Positions 1-8,748 of a DNA stretch of 33,230 nt are shown piece by piece. The position numbers were made by a program, and so were the translations under genes. The stretch comes from Clostridia bacterium (GTDB taxonomy: Bacteria; Bacillota; Clostridia; Oscillospirales; Acutalibacteraceae). Every line of letters begins with the position of its first letter. Within the stretch, counting starts at the first letter, position 1. The notes below the pieces were generated by a model. That model was given only the letters and a program-made list of their open reading frames with translations. It made no database searches and had not been told where the DNA came from. Location: the NCBI GenBank assembly GCA_017433225.1, contig JAFRHS010000053.1, forward strand, positions 1 through 33,230. The letters are read 5' to 3'.

Positions 1-460
1 CCGGTAAAAACCAGCGGGAAAGGTGGACCATTTCATAATGATTATTCTTAATATGTACCACCAGCCGAATCGGAGCAGGAACTCGCCTTGCCGCAACATG
101 TTATCTTGCAGGCCGAAGGGCAGACTTGTCCTTTGGCCTGTTGTTTGCCCCATGCCGGCGGATGGAAGTGCGGTCAAGGGCAGGCAACGCAGAATGCAGA
201 GGGACCCGTCGCTGGGTGGTCCCTCGTGGGGTTGCCTGTCGCGGAGCGAGCGAGCCCCTTGACGGCGCTGCAAGCCGCTGGCACGAAGCCCGGAGCGAAG
301 CGGAGGGCGCAAATACGCACGGCAGCTGACAGGGGCACGCCGATGTCCCGCTGCCAGGGCGGATGTCACCTGGCAGGTGCAAGTTTGAAGAGCTCGACAA
401 ATACAAGTTTGCAAGGTCGGGCCTTTGTGCTGAACGCACCTGATGAGACTTGAACATAAA
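1..460. other. Gene-free region with several strong inverted repeats (possible structured RNA or repeat relic)
   Basis: I find no convincing coding frame here: the open frames are short, mutually overlapping, lack good ribosome binding sites and resemble no family I know. The stretch does contain strong inverted repeats. CAGGCAAC (181-188) pairs with GTTGCCTG (231-238) and encloses GAGGGACC (199-206)/GGTCCCTC (218-225). CTGCCAGG (351-358) pairs with CCTGGCAG (369-376). AGGCCGAAGG (111-120) pairs with CCTTTGGCCT (131-140) with one G-U. The strand of any RNA is unknown. I looked for the conserved cores of RNase P RNA, tmRNA and SRP RNA and did not find them. It could equally be a decayed repeat or part of something that begins left of the window. 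Confidence 0.4.
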
Positions 461-490
461 AAGATCCCTCTCCCGAAGGAGAGGGATCTT
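461..490 (-). terminator. Intrinsic terminator of gap
   Basis: A perfect 13-bp stem (461-473 with 478-490, loop CGAA) is followed on the minus strand by a T-run (the complement of CATAAAAA). It lies 82 bases past the gap stop codon, as expected for its terminator. Confidence 0.9.
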
Positions 491-572
491 TGTCGTGCCT
501 TTTCAGGACTACGGATTTGACCGCAGTGAGAGCTCATGCAGAGCGGGGCCCTGCGAGCCAGCGAAAAGCGAC

Positions 573-1601
573 TTAGCCAAGCTCGGCGAAGTACTTGATG
601 GTGCGGACCATCTGGCTGGTGTAGGAGTTCTCGTTGTCGTACCAGGAAACGACCTGGACTTCGTATTTGCCGTCGCCGATCTCGGTGACCATGGTCTGGG
701 TGCTGTCGAAGAGGGAACCGAACTTCATGCCGATGACATCGGAAGAAACGATCGGATCTTCGTTGTAACCGAAGGACTCGGAAGCAGCAGCCTTCATGGC
801 AGCGTTGATACCGTCAACGGTGATGTCCTTGCCTTCAACAACTGCGAAGAGCAGGGTGGTGGAACCGGTCGGGACCGGGACACGCTGAGCAGCGCCGATG
901 AGTTTGCCGTTCAGTTCGGGGATGACAAGACCGATGGCCTTGGCAGCGCCGGTGCTGTTCGGAACGATGTTGGCAGCGCCTGCACGGGCTCTTCTCATGT
1001 CGCCCTTTCTGTGCGGACCGTCGAGGATCATCTGGTCGCCGGTGTAAGCGTGGACGGTGCACATGATACCGGAGACGATCGGGGCGTAATCATTGAGGGC
1101 TTTGGCCATGGGAGCGAGGCAGTTGGTGGTGCAGGATGCAGCGGAGATGATGGTGTCTTCCTTGGTCAGGGTGTCATTGTTGACGCTGTAGACGATGGTC
1201 GGAAGGTCGTTGCCTGCGGGAGCAGAGATGACGACTTTCTTGGCGCCTGCGTCGATGTGAGCCTGAGATTTTGCTTTGGAAGTGTAGAAACCGGTGCATT
1301 CGAGGACGACGTCAACGCCCAGTTCGCCCCACGGAAGGTTGGAAGCGTCCGGCTCGGCATAGATGGTGATCTTGTCGCCGTCGACGGCGATGTAGTTCTC
1401 ACCGGCTTCGACAGTGTGGAGACCCTCACCGATACGGCCGCAGAAACCGCCCTGAGCGGTGTCATATTTGAGAAGATCTGCAAGCATTGCAGGGTCGGTC
1501 AGATCGTTGATCGCGACGACATCATAACCTTCAGCGTCGAACATCTGACGGAAAGCGAGACGGCCGATACGGCCAAATCCGTTAATAGCTACTTTAACCA
1601 T
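573..1601 (-). CDS. gap: Glyceraldehyde-3-phosphate dehydrogenase, type I
   Basis: This glycolytic enzyme oxidises glyceraldehyde-3-phosphate to 1,3-bisphosphoglycerate with NAD in the cytoplasm. The 342-residue product has the N-terminal Rossmann motif INGFGRIGR (residues 6-14) and INDLTD, whose Asp33 favours NAD over NADP. The catalytic motif SCTTNCLAP carries the active-site Cys157, and the family-typical RVPVPTGS lies in the catalytic domain. The length is normal. The start at 1601 (MVKVAING) is chosen because GGAGG stands about 8 bases upstream and family members begin here; the frame stays open to 1649 without a better site. It is monocistronic, with its own promoter (1688-1715), a palindromic candidate operator (1641-1672) and a terminator (461-490). 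Confidence 0.97.
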   Translation of the reverse strand: MVKVAINGFGRIGRLAFRQMFDAEGYDVVAINDLTDPAMLADLLKYDTAQGGFCGRIGEGLHTVEAGENYIAVDGDKITIYAEPDASNLPWGELGVDVVLECTGFYTSKAKSQAHIDAGAKKVVISAPAGNDLPTIVYSVNNDTLTKEDTIISAASCTTNCLAPMAKALNDYAPIVSGIMCTVHAYTGDQMILDGPHRKGDMRRARAGAANIVPNSTGAAKAIGLVIPELNGKLIGAAQRVPVPTGSTTLLFAVVEGKDITVDGINAAMKAAASESFGYNEDPIVSSDVIGMKFGSLFDSTQTMVTEIGDGKYEVQVVSWYDNENSYTSQMVRTIKYFAELG

Positions 1602-1640
1602 GGGAAAAACCTCCAATATAGAAATACATGAATTTATTCC

Positions 1641-1672
1641 GACAAACAAATGTCATATGACAATTATTTGTC
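1641..1672. promoter_or_regulatory. Palindromic candidate operator in the gap leader
   Basis: This is a 32-bp dyad whose 16-base half-sites match at 14 of 16 positions. It is centred on the perfect 12-bp palindrome TGTCATATGACA (1651-1662). It lies between the predicted gap transcription start (about 1681) and the ribosome binding site, where a bound repressor would block transcription. The outer GACAAA/TTTGTC arms loosely recall redox or glycolytic repressor sites, but it does not match the Rex or CggR consensus well, so the regulator is unknown. Confidence 0.6.
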
Positions 1673-1687
1673 AATGGCTACAAATTA

Positions 1688-1715
1688 ATTATACTTGCCC
1701 TACCAAATTATTCAA
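1688..1715 (-). promoter_or_regulatory. Promoter of gap
   Basis: On the minus strand, -35 TTGAAT (1710-1715), a 16-base spacer and a perfect -10 TATAAT (1688-1693) lie about 90 bases upstream of the gap start. A second TTGACA (1669-1674) lies within the candidate operator but has no good -10 partner. Confidence 0.7.
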
Positions 1716-1790
1716 GGGGTTTTGGGCAATCTCGTGCGAATTAAACAGACATCTTTTTGCGCCCGCGGCAGCCTTTTTTGGGCGATTTGC

Positions 1791-3098
1791 TCAAAGCACC
1801 TCCGCACGCACGTTGCCGATCCGCCGGTCTTCGACCTCGGACGCGGTGAAATGGATGTTTTCGAAGTCGGCCTCCGACACGGTCCCGTCTTCCGGGATGC
1901 GGTCGAGGAGGGCCATGATGAACCCGCCGATGGTGTCGTACTCCCCTTCGGGGATGTCGATGCCGAGGACTTCCGACACCTCTTCGATGTCGGTTGTGCC
2001 GTCGAAGTCGAAGACGTTTTCGGTGATCTGTTCGATCTCTTCCTCTTCGTCTTCATCGTACTCGTCCTGGATGCTGCCGACGATGGCCTCGAGCAGGTCT
2101 TCGAGGGTGATGATGCCGGCGGTCCCGCCGTATTCATCGACGGCGACGGCGATCTGCGTCCGTTTGTCGTTCATCGTTCGGAACAGCTTGTCGCAGCGCA
2201 TGGTCTCCGGCACGAAGAACGCCTCTCTCATGACGTCTCTGGCGGACAGCCGCGGCGGGATGCCCTCGCCGACGTAGGTCAGGAGGTCCTTGACGTAGAC
2301 GATGCCGACGATGTCGTCGATCGTTTTATGGTAGACCGGGATGCGGGAATAGCCTTCTTCGATGGCCAGTTCCCGGACTTCGGCGATGGGCGCGTTGTCC
2401 GCGACCGCCGTGACGTCGGTCCGGTGGGTCATGAGGTCCGAGACGAAGACGTCGTCGAACTCAAAGATATTGTTGATCATCTCCCGCTGTTCGTCGTCGA
2501 TGGCGCCGGTGTCGCCGGCGGTCTCGACCTGCGAGAGGATCTCGGCCTCGGTGACCGAGTCTTCCGCCTTCATGCGTTCGAGGCCGAAGAGCTTCATGAG
2601 CAGGTTCGACACGCCGGAGCAGATGGCCACGGCCGGCCGCTGCAGCGTATAGATGAGCCAGGCGACGCCCGCGAACCGGGTGATGACGCCGTAGGGGCGT
2701 TTCTGTCCGACTTTGCGCGGGATGATGCCGGTGAGTGTGATGAGGATGCCGGCCGAGAGGACCGGGATGATGATGAGCGCCAGGACGGTGCACCAGACGG
2801 CGGGGACGCCGAGACCGTGCAGCCAGTCCATGAGCGGGCGGGCAAAGGCCAGCGTGGCGGTCATGGCGAACAGCGTCGTCATGAGGCTGCTGGTCAGCGA
2901 GATGGCGAGGAACACGTCATCTTTGCGGGCGATGAGTTTCTGTACGTTTTTCTTCGGGTGCTCCTGCAGTTCCTCGGCGCGGGAATCGGTCAGCGCGGCA
3001 AGGGCAGAGCGCACAAGGTATACGACCTCCTCGATGATGAGGATGGCGATGAGAATGATGATGGCGACCAGATAGCCAATAGACCCGGGGTCATCCAT
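1791..3098 (-). CDS. CNNM/CBS-domain/CorC-HlyC family membrane protein
   Basis: This 435-residue membrane protein belongs to the family often annotated as hemolysin or magnesium/cobalt efflux protein. The order is an N-terminal CNNM (DUF21) transmembrane domain at about residues 1-180 with hydrophobic segments near 8-28, 64-86 and 100-125; two CBS domains at about 220-278 and 285-342, the second with DEYGGTAG and LEDLLEAIVG; an acidic linker at 344-357; and a CorC/HlyC domain at about 360-435. The family is linked to Mg2+ or other divalent-cation transport, with CBS domains sensing adenine nucleotides, but the substrate cannot be read here. The start at 3098 follows GGAAGGAG; an upstream extension to 3314 would run through the promoter. 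It is divergent from the pyruvate:ferredoxin oxidoreductase gene. Confidence 0.93.
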   Translation of the reverse strand: MDDPGSIGYLVAIIILIAILIIEEVVYLVRSALAALTDSRAEELQEHPKKNVQKLIARKDDVFLAISLTSSLMTTLFAMTATLAFARPLMDWLHGLGVPAVWCTVLALIIIPVLSAGILITLTGIIPRKVGQKRPYGVITRFAGVAWLIYTLQRPAVAICSGVSNLLMKLFGLERMKAEDSVTEAEILSQVETAGDTGAIDDEQREMINNIFEFDDVFVSDLMTHRTDVTAVADNAPIAEVRELAIEEGYSRIPVYHKTIDDIVGIVYVKDLLTYVGEGIPPRLSARDVMREAFFVPETMRCDKLFRTMNDKRTQIAVAVDEYGGTAGIITLEDLLEAIVGSIQDEYDEDEEEEIEQITENVFDFDGTTDIEEVSEVLGIDIPEGEYDTIGGFIMALLDRIPEDGTVSEADFENIHFTASEVEDRRIGNVRAEVL

Positions 3099-3115
3099 GG
3101 ATGTTTGTCTCCTTC

Positions 3116-3137
3116 CGGTACGCGTTCGGTACGCGTT
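3116..3137. repeat. Tandem 11-bp direct repeat in a 5' leader
   Basis: CGGTACGCGTT occurs twice back to back (3116-3126 and 3127-3137), between the predicted transcription start and the ribosome binding site of the CNNM/CBS gene. Each unit contains the palindrome ACGCGT. It could be a regulator site or a chance duplication. Confidence 0.6.
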
Positions 3138-3150
3138 TTTTGGTAATTCA

Positions 3151-3179
3151 ATTATATTTACAGAGCGGAAGACTGTCAA
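3151..3179 (-). promoter_or_regulatory. Promoter of the CNNM/CBS membrane protein gene
   Basis: A full-consensus minus-strand promoter: TTGACA (3174-3179), a 17-base spacer and TATAAT (3151-3156), about 53 bases upstream of the start codon. Confidence 0.85.
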
Positions 3180-3258
3180 TTTTCCCGTTTTATACATTTT
3201 CACTTGAAAAAAAGGAGAAAGATGTAAAAATCTTGTGAAATCGTTGTCAAGAACCTGT

Positions 3259-3287
3259 TTGATAAATACGAATAGGTGTATTATAAT
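3259..3287 (+). promoter_or_regulatory. Promoter of pyruvate:ferredoxin oxidoreductase
   Basis: TTGATA (3259-3264), a 17-base spacer and TATAAT (3282-3287) give a start near 3294. Just after it an imperfect dyad, ACAAATG...CATTTTGT (3300-3319), could be a repressor site. It shares ACAAATG-type arms with the gap dyad, but the resemblance is weak. Confidence 0.8.
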
Positions 3288-3352
3288 TATTACGCATATA
3301 CAAATGCTTATCATTTTGTAAGCACTTAAACCCTATAGCTTGGAGGCATATT

Positions 3353-6300
3353 ATGAGCAGAAAACTCAAAACCATGGATGGTAACACTGCTGCCGCAACC
3401 GCGTCCTACGCGTTCACGGAAGTAGCTGCGATCTATCCTATCACCCCGTCTTCCACCATGGCCGAGGTCACCGACCAGATGGCCGCAAACGGTGTGAAGA
3501 ACCTCTTCGGCCAGACCGTCCGTGTCGCCGAACTGCAGTCCGAAGCCGGTGCCGCCGGTGCCGTCCACGGCTCCGTTTCCGCCGGTGCTCTCACCACGAC
3601 TTACACGGCTTCTCAGGGCCTTCTCCTGATGATCCCGAACATGTACAAGATCGCCGGTGAGCAGACTCCCTGCGTCCTCGACGTCTCCGCCCGCTGCGTC
3701 GCGAGCCACGCGCTGAACATCTTCGGCGACCACTCCGACGTCATGGCCTGCCGCCAGACCGGTTTTGCCATGCTTTGCTCCGACACCGTTCAGGAGTGCA
3801 TGGACCTCGGCGCTGTCGCTCACCTTTCCACCATCAAGGGCCGTGTCCCCTTCATGCATTTCTTCGACGGTTTCCGTACTTCTCACGAGATCCAGAAGAT
3901 CGAAGTCTGGGACAACGACATGCTCGCAGAGCTCGTCGACTGGGACGCCATCGCATCCTTCCGCCGCGACGCTCTGAACCCGGAGCATCCCGACCAGAGA
4001 GGTTCCGCTCAGTCCCCCGAGATCTTCTTCCAGGCACGTGAAGCCTGCAACCCGGCCTACGACAACATCGTCGACGTCACTGAGGACTACATGAAGGCCG
4101 TCAACGAGAAGATCGGCACCGACTATCATCTGTTCAACTACTACGGCGCAGAAGATGCCGAGTACGTCATCATCGCCATGGGTTCCGTCAACGGCACCAT
4201 CCAGGAGTCCGTCGACTACCTCAACGCTCACGGCGCCAAAGTCGGTCTCGTCAAAGTCCATCTTTACAGACCGTTCTCCCAGAAGCATCTTGTTGCCGCT
4301 CTCCCGAAGACCGTCAAGAAGATCTCCGTCCTCGACCGTACCAAAGAGCCCGGCTCCTTCGGCGAGCCCCTCTTCCTCGACGTCGTCGCCGCCCTCAAGG
4401 GCACTGAGTTCGACGCTGTCCCGGTCTATGCCGGCCGCTTCGGTCTCGGCGGTAAGGACACCACCCCGTCCCACATCATCCCCATCTTTGAAAACATGGA
4501 AGCGGATGAGCCGAAAGAGCATTTCACCATCGCCATCCACGACGATGTCACCAACCTGAGCCTGCCCATCGCCCCCGTTCTCGACACGGTCCCGAAGGGC
4601 ACCTACTCCTGTAAGTTCTGGGGTCTCGGCTCTGACGGTACCGTCGGCGCCAACAAGAACTCCATCAAGATCATCGGTGACCATACCGACAAGAAAGTCC
4701 AGGCCTACTTCGCCTATGACTCCAAGAAGTCCGGCGGTATCACCGTATCCCACCTTCGCTTCGGCGACGCCCCCATCAACTCCGCGTACCTCATCAACAG
4801 CGCCGACTTCGTGGCCTGCCACAACGAGTCCTACATCGAGCGCTATGACATGGTCCAGGATCTGAAAGACGGCGGCACCTTCCTTCTGAACTGCCTGTGG
4901 AAGACCCAGGAAGAGCTCGACGAGCACATCCCCGCGAAGGTCAAGCAGTTCATCGCGAAGCACAACATCCAGTTCTACACCATCGACGCTTCCTCCATCG
5001 CACAGGAAGTCGGTCTCGGCAACCGCGTTTCCACCATCCTGCAGTCCGCGTTCTTCAACCTGACGCAGATCATCCCCGGCGACGAAGCGCTCCAGCTCAT
5101 GAAAGACGCTGCCACCAAGTCCTTCTCCAAGAAGGGTGAGGACATCGTCCGCATGAACCACGAGGCCATCGACAAGGGCTTCACCGCCATGTCGAAAGTC
5201 GACGTCCCGGCCGCATGGGCCGACGCCACCGACACCCCGAAGAAACCGCTGTTCGAAGTCAAGGACCCCGAGCTCAAGAAGTTCATGGACAACGTCCTCG
5301 TCCCGACCAACGACCAGCACGGCGACGACATCCCCGTCTCCGTCTTCGCCGACTATGTCGAAGGCAAACAGCCCCTCGGCTCCGCCGCACTCGAGAAACG
5401 CGGTGTCTCCCTCTTCGTTCCGGAGTGGCAGCCCGACAAATGTATCCAGTGTAACCAGTGCGCCTATGTCTGCCCGCACGCAGTCATCCGTCCGGTCGCC
5501 ATGACTGAGGCCGAAGCCGAAGCGGCTCCCGCCTCCACCAAGCTCGTCGACCTGCGCGGCGTTGCCGGCTACAAGTTCGGCATCGTCATCTCCCCGTACG
5601 ACTGCTCCGGCTGCGGTTCCTGCGCGAACATCTGCCCGGCAGGCGCCAAAGACCCGGCCAGAAAGGCTCTCGTCATGAAGCCCTTCGAGGCTCAGAAGAC
5701 CGAGCACTTCGCATTCGAATATGCTCAGGGCCTGCCCGAGAAGGCAGAAGTCCTCGAGAAGTTCAAAGACACCACCGTCAAGGGCTCTCAGTTCAAGAAA
5801 CCGTACCTTGAGTTCTCCGGCGCCTGCGCCGGCTGCGGCGAGACTCCGTATGCGAAGCTCGTCACTCAGCTCTACGGCAACAAGATGTACATCGCCAACG
5901 CCACCGGCTGCTCCTCCATCTGGGGCAACTCCGCTCCCTCCACCCCGTTCTGCAAGGACGCGGAAGGCAAGGGTCCGGCATGGTCCAACTCCCTGTTCGA
6001 GGACAACGCTGAGTTCGGCTACGGCATGATGCTCGCCAACAAGCAGATCCGTGAACGTCTCCTTGAGAAGGTCGACCAGATCGCCGCTGTCGCTCCGGCC
6101 GACGTCAAAGAGAAGGCCCAGGCCTGGATGGAGACCTACAACAACGCCACCGCGAACGCCGCTCCGGCTGCCGAGCTTGCCGCCATCCTCTCCGGCGTGA
6201 AGCTGGATGACGCGGAAGCGCAGAAGGCCGTGGAAGACGTCCTCGGCGACAAAGACTACCTCGCCAAGAAGTCCCAGTGGATCTTCGGCGGCGACGGCTG

Positions 6301-6931
6301 GGCATACGACATCGGTTTCGGCGGTCTCGACCACGTCCTCGCCTCCCATGAAGATGTCAACATCATGGTCTTCGACACCGAAGTTTACTCCAACACCGGC
6401 GGACAGGCCTCCAAGTCCACCCGTACCGGTGCCATCGCGAAGTTCGCCGCTTCCGGTAAGACCGTGAAGAAAAAAGACCTCGCCGGCATCGCCATGAGCT
6501 ACGGTTATGTCTATGTGGCACAGGTCGCCATGGGTGCTGACTACAACCAGACCCTGAAGGCCATCCACGAAGCCGAGAACTATCCGGGCCCGTCCATCAT
6601 CATCGCCTATGCCCCCTGCATCAACCACGGCATCAAGGGCGGTCTGGCCATCGCCATGACGGAAGAGAAGAGAGCCGTTGCCTCCGGTTACTGGAACCTG
6701 TTCCGGTACAACCCGGCCCTCATCGCGGAAGGCAAGAACCCGTTCACCCTCGACAGCAAAGACCCGACCGAGGAATACAAAGACTTCATCATGAACGAAG
6801 TCCGGTACTCTTCCCTCAAGCGTTCCTTCCCCGAGAAGGCAGACGCTCTGTTCGATCAGAGTGCCGCCGAAGCGAAAGAACGTCTCGAGTATCTCAAACG
6901 TCTCGTTGCGTTGTACGCTCCGGAAGAATAA
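3353..6931 (+). CDS. nifJ: Pyruvate:ferredoxin (flavodoxin) oxidoreductase, homodimeric type
   Basis: This enzyme splits pyruvate and CoA to acetyl-CoA and CO2 and reduces ferredoxin, the main source of low-potential electrons for hydrogenases and nitrogenase-like enzymes in anaerobes. The 1192-residue product has the full single-chain layout. The N-terminal domain carries YPITPSS. A 2x[4Fe-4S] ferredoxin domain carries CIQCNQCAYVCP and CSGCGSCANICP. The C-terminal thiamine diphosphate domain carries CAGCGE, NATGCSS, GGDGWAYDIG and the SNTGGQ motif. The length is normal for the family. TTGGAGG precedes the ATG at 3353. Codon use is strongly biased to C-ending codons, fitting high expression. 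It has its own promoter and a downstream hairpin at 6977-7000. It could supply reduced ferredoxin to the maturation cluster at 18.7-32 kb, but that link is inference. Confidence 0.97.
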   Translation: MSRKLKTMDGNTAAATASYAFTEVAAIYPITPSSTMAEVTDQMAANGVKNLFGQTVRVAELQSEAGAAGAVHGSVSAGALTTTYTASQGLLLMIPNMYKIAGEQTPCVLDVSARCVASHALNIFGDHSDVMACRQTGFAMLCSDTVQECMDLGAVAHLSTIKGRVPFMHFFDGFRTSHEIQKIEVWDNDMLAELVDWDAIASFRRDALNPEHPDQRGSAQSPEIFFQAREACNPAYDNIVDVTEDYMKAVNEKIGTDYHLFNYYGAEDAEYVIIAMGSVNGTIQESVDYLNAHGAKVGLVKVHLYRPFSQKHLVAALPKTVKKISVLDRTKEPGSFGEPLFLDVVAALKGTEFDAVPVYAGRFGLGGKDTTPSHIIPIFENMEADEPKEHFTIAIHDDVTNLSLPIAPVLDTVPKGTYSCKFWGLGSDGTVGANKNSIKIIGDHTDKKVQAYFAYDSKKSGGITVSHLRFGDAPINSAYLINSADFVACHNESYIERYDMVQDLKDGGTFLLNCLWKTQEELDEHIPAKVKQFIAKHNIQFYTIDASSIAQEVGLGNRVSTILQSAFFNLTQIIPGDEALQLMKDAATKSFSKKGEDIVRMNHEAIDKGFTAMSKVDVPAAWADATDTPKKPLFEVKDPELKKFMDNVLVPTNDQHGDDIPVSVFADYVEGKQPLGSAALEKRGVSLFVPEWQPDKCIQCNQCAYVCPHAVIRPVAMTEAEAEAAPASTKLVDLRGVAGYKFGIVISPYDCSGCGSCANICPAGAKDPARKALVMKPFEAQKTEHFAFEYAQGLPEKAEVLEKFKDTTVKGSQFKKPYLEFSGACAGCGETPYAKLVTQLYGNKMYIANATGCSSIWGNSAPSTPFCKDAEGKGPAWSNSLFEDNAEFGYGMMLANKQIRERLLEKVDQIAAVAPADVKEKAQAWMETYNNATANAAPAAELAAILSGVKLDDAEAQKAVEDVLGDKDYLAKKSQWIFGGDGWAYDIGFGGLDHVLASHEDVNIMVFDTEVYSNTGGQASKSTRTGAIAKFAASGKTVKKKDLAGIAMSYGYVYVAQVAMGADYNQTLKAIHEAENYPGPSIIIAYAPCINHGIKGGLAIAMTEEKRAVASGYWNLFRYNPALIAEGKNPFTLDSKDPTEEYKDFIMNEVRYSSLKRSFPEKADALFDQSAAEAKERLEYLKRLVALYAPEE

Positions 6932-6935
6932 GTAC

Positions 6936-6964
6936 TTGTCAAAAGTTTTTGGCTGTACTAGAAT
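6936..6964 (+). promoter_or_regulatory. Probable glpK promoter, upstream of a terminator-like hairpin
   Basis: TTGTCA (6936-6941), a 17-base spacer and TAGAAT (6959-6964) start a few bases after the oxidoreductase stop codon. The predicted transcript starts near 6971 and runs at once into the hairpin at 6977-7000. No comparable promoter is visible between the hairpin and glpK. Confidence 0.6.
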
Positions 6965-6976
6965 AATATTAGAAGT

Positions 6977-7007
6977 GGCGCTGAGTCTTCACTCAGCGCC
7001 TTTCTTT
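6977..7007 (+). terminator. Terminator-like hairpin between nifJ and glpK
   Basis: A perfect 10-bp stem (GGCGCTGAGT 6977-6986, ACTCAGCGCC 6991-7000, loop CTTC) is followed by TTTCTTT. It can end nifJ transcripts. Because a promoter-like sequence precedes it, it may also act as a leader attenuator for glpK. Confidence 0.8.
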
Positions 7008-7052
7008 ATGATTGGGAGTATAAAATTTGTTTCATAAAGGAGGAACTTTGCT

Positions 7053-8579
7053 ATGGCCAAATATGTAATGGCTTTGGATCAGGGTACCACCAGTTCCAGA
7101 GCGATCATTTTTGACAAGTATGGCAAGATCGTCACCAAATCCCAGAGAGAGTTCGAGCAGATCTATCCGCATGCAGGCTGGGTAGAACATCGTCCGGAAG
7201 ACATCCTCATGACCGAACTCCAGTGCGTCGCCACCATCCTCGGCGAAGGCGAGATCGACCCCGCCGACATCGCCGCCATCGGTGTCACCAATCAGCGTGA
7301 GACCACCATCCTCTGGGATAAAACGACCGGCCGTCCCGTCCACAACGCCATCGTCTGGCAGTGCCGCCGTACCGCGGACTATGCCGAGAAACTGAAAGCA
7401 GAGGGACATCTCGAGACGATCAAACAGAAGACCGGCCTCATCGTCGACGCCTACTTCTCCGCCACCAAGATCCGCTGGCTTCTCGACAACGTTCCCGAAG
7501 CACAGGAACTTGCGGACGAGGGCAAACTCCTCTTCGGCACCATCGACACCTGGCTCATCTGGAACCTGACCGGCGGCGCGGTCCATCCGGAAAGCGCGGT
7601 CCACGTCACGGACTATTCGAACGCCACCCGTACCATGCTCTTCAACATCAACACCCTGTCCTGGGATGAAGAGCTCTGCGAACTCATGGACATCCCCATG
7701 AGCATCCTGCCGAAGGTCGTCCCCTCCAGCCAGGTCTACGGTCTCGTCGCGCCCGGTATCGCCGGCCTCGAAGGTCTCGCAGGCACTCCGGTCTCCGGCG
7801 CCATCGGCGACCAGCCCGCCGCTCTCTTCGGTCAGTGCGCGTTCCAGGACGGCATCGTCAAGTCCACCTACGGCACCGGCTGCTTCCTGCTCATGAACAC
7901 CGGCAAGACGAGAGTCGAGTCGAAGAGCAACCTCATCTCCGGTATCGCCTGGGCACTGTCTGACGACGACATCACCTACTGCCTCGAAGGCTCCGCCTTC
8001 AACTGCGGCGCCACCATCCAGTGGCTGCGCGATGAACTGCAGATGATCGACAAGGCTCCCCGCTGCGACGAACTCGCCGAGTCCGTCCCGGATGCCAACG
8101 GCATCTACCTCGTTCCCGCGTTCACCGGCCTCGGCGCTCCGTACTGGGATATGTACGCCCGCGGCTGCATCGTCGGCCTCACCCGCGGCGTCAATCGCGC
8201 CCACTTCTGCCGTGCGGTCATTGAAGCCATCTGCTATCAGTGCGCGGACCTCGTCAACGCCATGAGAGAAGACTCCGGCATGGACATCAAGTCCATCCGT
8301 GTCGACGGCGGCGCCTCCGTCTCCGACATCATGATGCAGATCCAGTCCGACGTCCTCGACTGCGAAGTCAACCGTCCGAAGATCGTCGAGACCACCGCTC
8401 TCGGCTGCGCCTACTGCGCCGGTCTTGCGGTCGGCTTCTGGAAAGATCTCGACGAGATCGCCGAGAACCGCGAAGTCTCCAAGATCTACTATCCGAAGAT
8501 GGACGCCGCCACCCGCGACGAACTCTACGGCGGCTGGAAGAAAGCCATCGAAAGAGCCAAAGACTGGATCGACCACTAA
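7053..8579 (+). CDS. glpK: Glycerol kinase
   Basis: This FGGY-family sugar kinase phosphorylates glycerol to sn-glycerol-3-phosphate with ATP in the cytoplasm. The 508-residue length is typical. The N-terminal phosphate-binding motif DQGTTSSRAI begins at residue 8. The glycerol-site signature TNQRETT lies near residue 80, GAIGDQPAALFGQ near 250 and STYGTGCF just after. The nucleotide-side motifs GSAFNCGATIQWLRDEL and PAFTGLGAPYWD lie in the second half. GGAGG stands about 9 bases before the ATG at 7053. It stands alone: no glycerol facilitator or glycerol-3-phosphate dehydrogenase is adjacent. The leader carries a promoter followed by a terminator-like hairpin, which suggests antitermination control, and a strong terminator follows at 8601. 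Confidence 0.97.
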   Translation: MAKYVMALDQGTTSSRAIIFDKYGKIVTKSQREFEQIYPHAGWVEHRPEDILMTELQCVATILGEGEIDPADIAAIGVTNQRETTILWDKTTGRPVHNAIVWQCRRTADYAEKLKAEGHLETIKQKTGLIVDAYFSATKIRWLLDNVPEAQELADEGKLLFGTIDTWLIWNLTGGAVHPESAVHVTDYSNATRTMLFNINTLSWDEELCELMDIPMSILPKVVPSSQVYGLVAPGIAGLEGLAGTPVSGAIGDQPAALFGQCAFQDGIVKSTYGTGCFLLMNTGKTRVESKSNLISGIAWALSDDDITYCLEGSAFNCGATIQWLRDELQMIDKAPRCDELAESVPDANGIYLVPAFTGLGAPYWDMYARGCIVGLTRGVNRAHFCRAVIEAICYQCADLVNAMREDSGMDIKSIRVDGGASVSDIMMQIQSDVLDCEVNRPKIVETTALGCAYCAGLAVGFWKDLDEIAENREVSKIYYPKMDAATRDELYGGWKKAIERAKDWIDH

Positions 8580-8600
8580 GGACATCCCTTCCAAAAACAG

Positions 8601-8628
8601 GAGCCTCCCGCCCGGGAGGCTCTTTTTT
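8601..8628 (+). terminator. Intrinsic terminator of glpK
   Basis: Stem GAGCCTCCC (8601-8609) pairs with GGGAGGCTC (8614-8622) and is followed by six T residues. Confidence 0.93.
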
Positions 8629-8681
8629 GCCGCTCTTGGACAATTGCGACAACAAAAGATGAATTTCCGTAAAATAATCTG

Positions 8682-8710
8682 TTTACAGTTCACAGGTCAA
8701 CTGCTATAAT
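8682..8710 (+). promoter_or_regulatory. Promoter of the ThiF-like/M28-like operon
   Basis: TTTACA (8682-8687), a 17-base spacer and a perfect TATAAT (8705-8710) stand 38 bases before the ATG. The -10 overlaps a small dyad (CTATAA/TTATAG, 8704-8724). Confidence 0.8.
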
Positions 8711-8748
8711 CTATACCGTTATAGAAAAGTAACCGGAGGATAATCTGT

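Noticed and set aside
1-460. RNase P RNA, tmRNA or SRP RNA
   Set aside because: The conserved core sequences of these RNAs were looked for on both strands and not seen.
3326-6628. A minus-strand open frame of 1100 codons opposite nifJ
   Set aside because: It is an antisense shadow caused by strong C-ending codon bias. It has no ribosome binding site, its composition is rich in Gly/Val/Asp, and it resembles no family, while the plus strand encodes an unmistakable oxidoreductase.
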